Source: Paractinoplanes maris
Lineage (GTDB): Bacteria > Actinomycetota > Actinomycetes > Mycobacteriales > Micromonosporaceae
NCBI RefSeq assembly: GCF_023544465.1
Contig: NZ_JALPVL010000019.1
Span: forward strand, 62,001 to 126,000
Reading direction: 5' to 3'
DNA length: 64,000 nucleotides
The notes under the pieces were generated by a model. The model saw nothing but the letters and a program-made list of their open reading frames with translations. It was not told the origin of the DNA and made no database searches. Of this stretch, positions 63,029 to 64,000 are shown in pieces (the stretch's first letter is position 1; every line of letters starts with the position of its first letter). The position numbers and the translations under genes were made by a program.

Positions 63029-64000
63029 CTACCGAAGTGGCCACAGGGCGACGTTCGCGTCGACCAGGCGGCAGATGAGCCGGTCCGAGGCGACCTGGCA
63101 GCTGTTCGACACGTCGTCGGCCGAGCCGAGCAGGCGGACCGCGAGCGTGGCCGGGTCGAGGATCCCGTAGTGCACGAGGTAGGCCCCGCGGACGTCGAGT
63201 TTGGCGTAGAAGCGCCCGTCCCCGGTCGGCGCCAGGAACTCCCACCGGCCGAAGTTCCCCCGGGCCGCGCCGGTCTGCAGGTCGACCACCCACAGGGCGG
63301 GCTCGTCCGCTCCCCGCTCGGCCCGGGTGGCCAGCAGATGGTCGCCAATTCCTTCGGCGTACGCGTAAAGGTCCGACCGCCAGAGCTCGCGCCCGGTTGC
63401 GGGGTCGAGGGCGGTCATCCCCCGCTGGTGCCGGAAGGTGCAGATGAGCCGCCCGCAGCCGGCCTGCATCCAGCTCGTCGACAGGTCGGCCCGGGTGTGC
63501 CAGCGGAAGGTGAGATCCGGCAACCGGTACGCCGCGAACCCGGCCCGCCCCTCGTCGGCCATCACCAGGTCGTCGACCGGCCAGATCAGCCCGTTGGCCC
63601 GGGCCGGCCGCGTCGGCAGCGCCCGGCTCGCGATCAGCGCGCCGGTGTACGGGTCCCGGCTCTCCAGCCGCCCCGAGTCGGTCAGCAGCACCAGCCAGCG
63701 CGGGAAGTCCCCGGCCCAGCCGGTCTCGGCGATGTAGCCGTCCGACGGCCGGCGCAATGTCCAGCGGGTGGCCCCGGTCCGCAGGTCGACGCCGTGCACC
63801 CAGTCGTCGGTGCCGAGCAGCACCAGATCCCGGGCCGGCGAGACCGCGATCAGGCGGGCCGTCTGCCGCCACCGGGTGTGGTCGGTGCCCTCGGCCACCG
63901 CCACGGTGGCCCAGATGCCGCTGGCGTCGACCTGATAGGACACGACCATCGTGTCACCGGCCAGGATCACCTGGTTGACGGCGCCCGAGACGGTGACCGT
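63029..64000 (-). CDS. PQQ-type beta-propeller protein, 5' end outside window
   Basis: At least 324 residues are visible. The frame is still open at the right edge (TVTVSGAVNQ precedes a possible internal GTG at 63970), so the true start and any signal or membrane segment are missing. Blade-like repeats: LVLLGTDDWVHGVDLRTGAT, RWLVLLTDSGRLESRDPYTG, GMTALDPATGRELWRSDLYA and ALWVVDLQTGAARGNFGRWE, each with the D-x-x-T-G turn of PQQ/pyrrolo-quinoline-like propellers. It is likely an extracellular or membrane-tethered sensor or scaffold. It lies just upstream of the two-component genes, in the same direction. Confidence 0.85.
   Translation of the reverse strand, partial: TVTVSGAVNQVILAGDTMVVSYQVDASGIWATVAVAEGTDHTRWRQTARLIAVSPARDLVLLGTDDWVHGVDLRTGATRWTLRRPSDGYIAETGWAGDFPRWLVLLTDSGRLESRDPYTGALIASRALPTRPARANGLIWPVDDLVMADEGRAGFAAYRLPDLTFRWHTRADLSTSWMQAGCGRLICTFRHQRGMTALDPATGRELWRSDLYAYAEGIGDHLLATRAERGADEPALWVVDLQTGAARGNFGRWEFLAPTGDGRFYAKLDVRGAYLVHYGILDPATLAVRLLGSADDVSNSCQVASDRLICRLVDANVALWPLR

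Overview
The window is 64 kb of very GC-rich DNA with strong third-position G/C, many GTG starts and tightly packed genes. It reads as the chromosome of a filamentous actinomycete, most likely Micromonosporaceae (Actinoplanes-like). Pointers are the ACT-GNAT lysine acetyltransferase, the biotin synthase partner BsaP, the coproporphyrin-dependent haem route (hemE, hemY, hemQ), DUF3000, DUF2637, actinobacterial DnaA-box sequences, and a dispersed hairpin repeat that I associate from memory with Actinoplanes genomes. I see no rRNA, tRNA, CRISPR array, transposase or prophage. Layout: 1-4.4 kb (minus strand) holds an ECF sigma factor with its zinc-binding anti-sigma factor, followed by surface or secreted proteins (secreted-repeat lipoprotein, DUF4142 protein, a GNGEQ-repeat protein cut by the window edge). 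A perfect CebR/CelR-type operator lies upstream. 4.4-5.8 kb is a divergent methyltransferase/TetR pair with two operators exactly 20 bp apart. 5.8-12.2 kb is one operon, herA-sbcD-sbcC-nurA, the bacterial counterpart of the archaeal HerA-Mre11-Rad50-NurA end-resection set. Its HerA ends in DDDIPF, the exact C-terminal tip of E. coli single-strand binding protein. 12.4-16.6 kb has an ECF sigma factor fused to a membrane-anchored CU044_5270-like domain, a pyrimidine reductase with a small Cys-rich partner, and two ACT-domain proteins. 16.6-20.9 kb is the biotin locus (bsaP and bioB divergent from bioF and bioD); BioD carries a 380-residue low-complexity extension. 21.4-35.3 kb holds sugar metabolism (GH65, PfkB kinase), lipid kinase, methyltransferase, a decapitated ArsR gene with its MFS transporter, glycosyltransferase, metallo-hydrolase, dGTPase, an LPVTG surface protein and msrB. 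35.6-45 kb holds NHEJ-type enzymes (LigD polymerase domain, LigC-type ligase), a potassium channel, a secreted TAP-type peptidase, a HipA-like kinase/DUF3037 pair, and folA with thyA. 45-54.5 kb holds wrbA, a RidA/TetR pair, the haem operon, DUF3000, a membrane trypsin-like protease and RNase D. 55.4-64 kb holds the fadAB beta-oxidation operon, membrane proteins, an OmpR-type two-component system and a beta-propeller gene cut by the right edge. Two genome-style traits recur. Convergent genes very often overlap at their 3' ends (4 to 243 bp), and where they do not, the gap tends to hold short tandem repeats (49, 52 or 27 bp periods). Three copies of a roughly 125-bp hairpin element with compensatory stem changes sit in other gaps.
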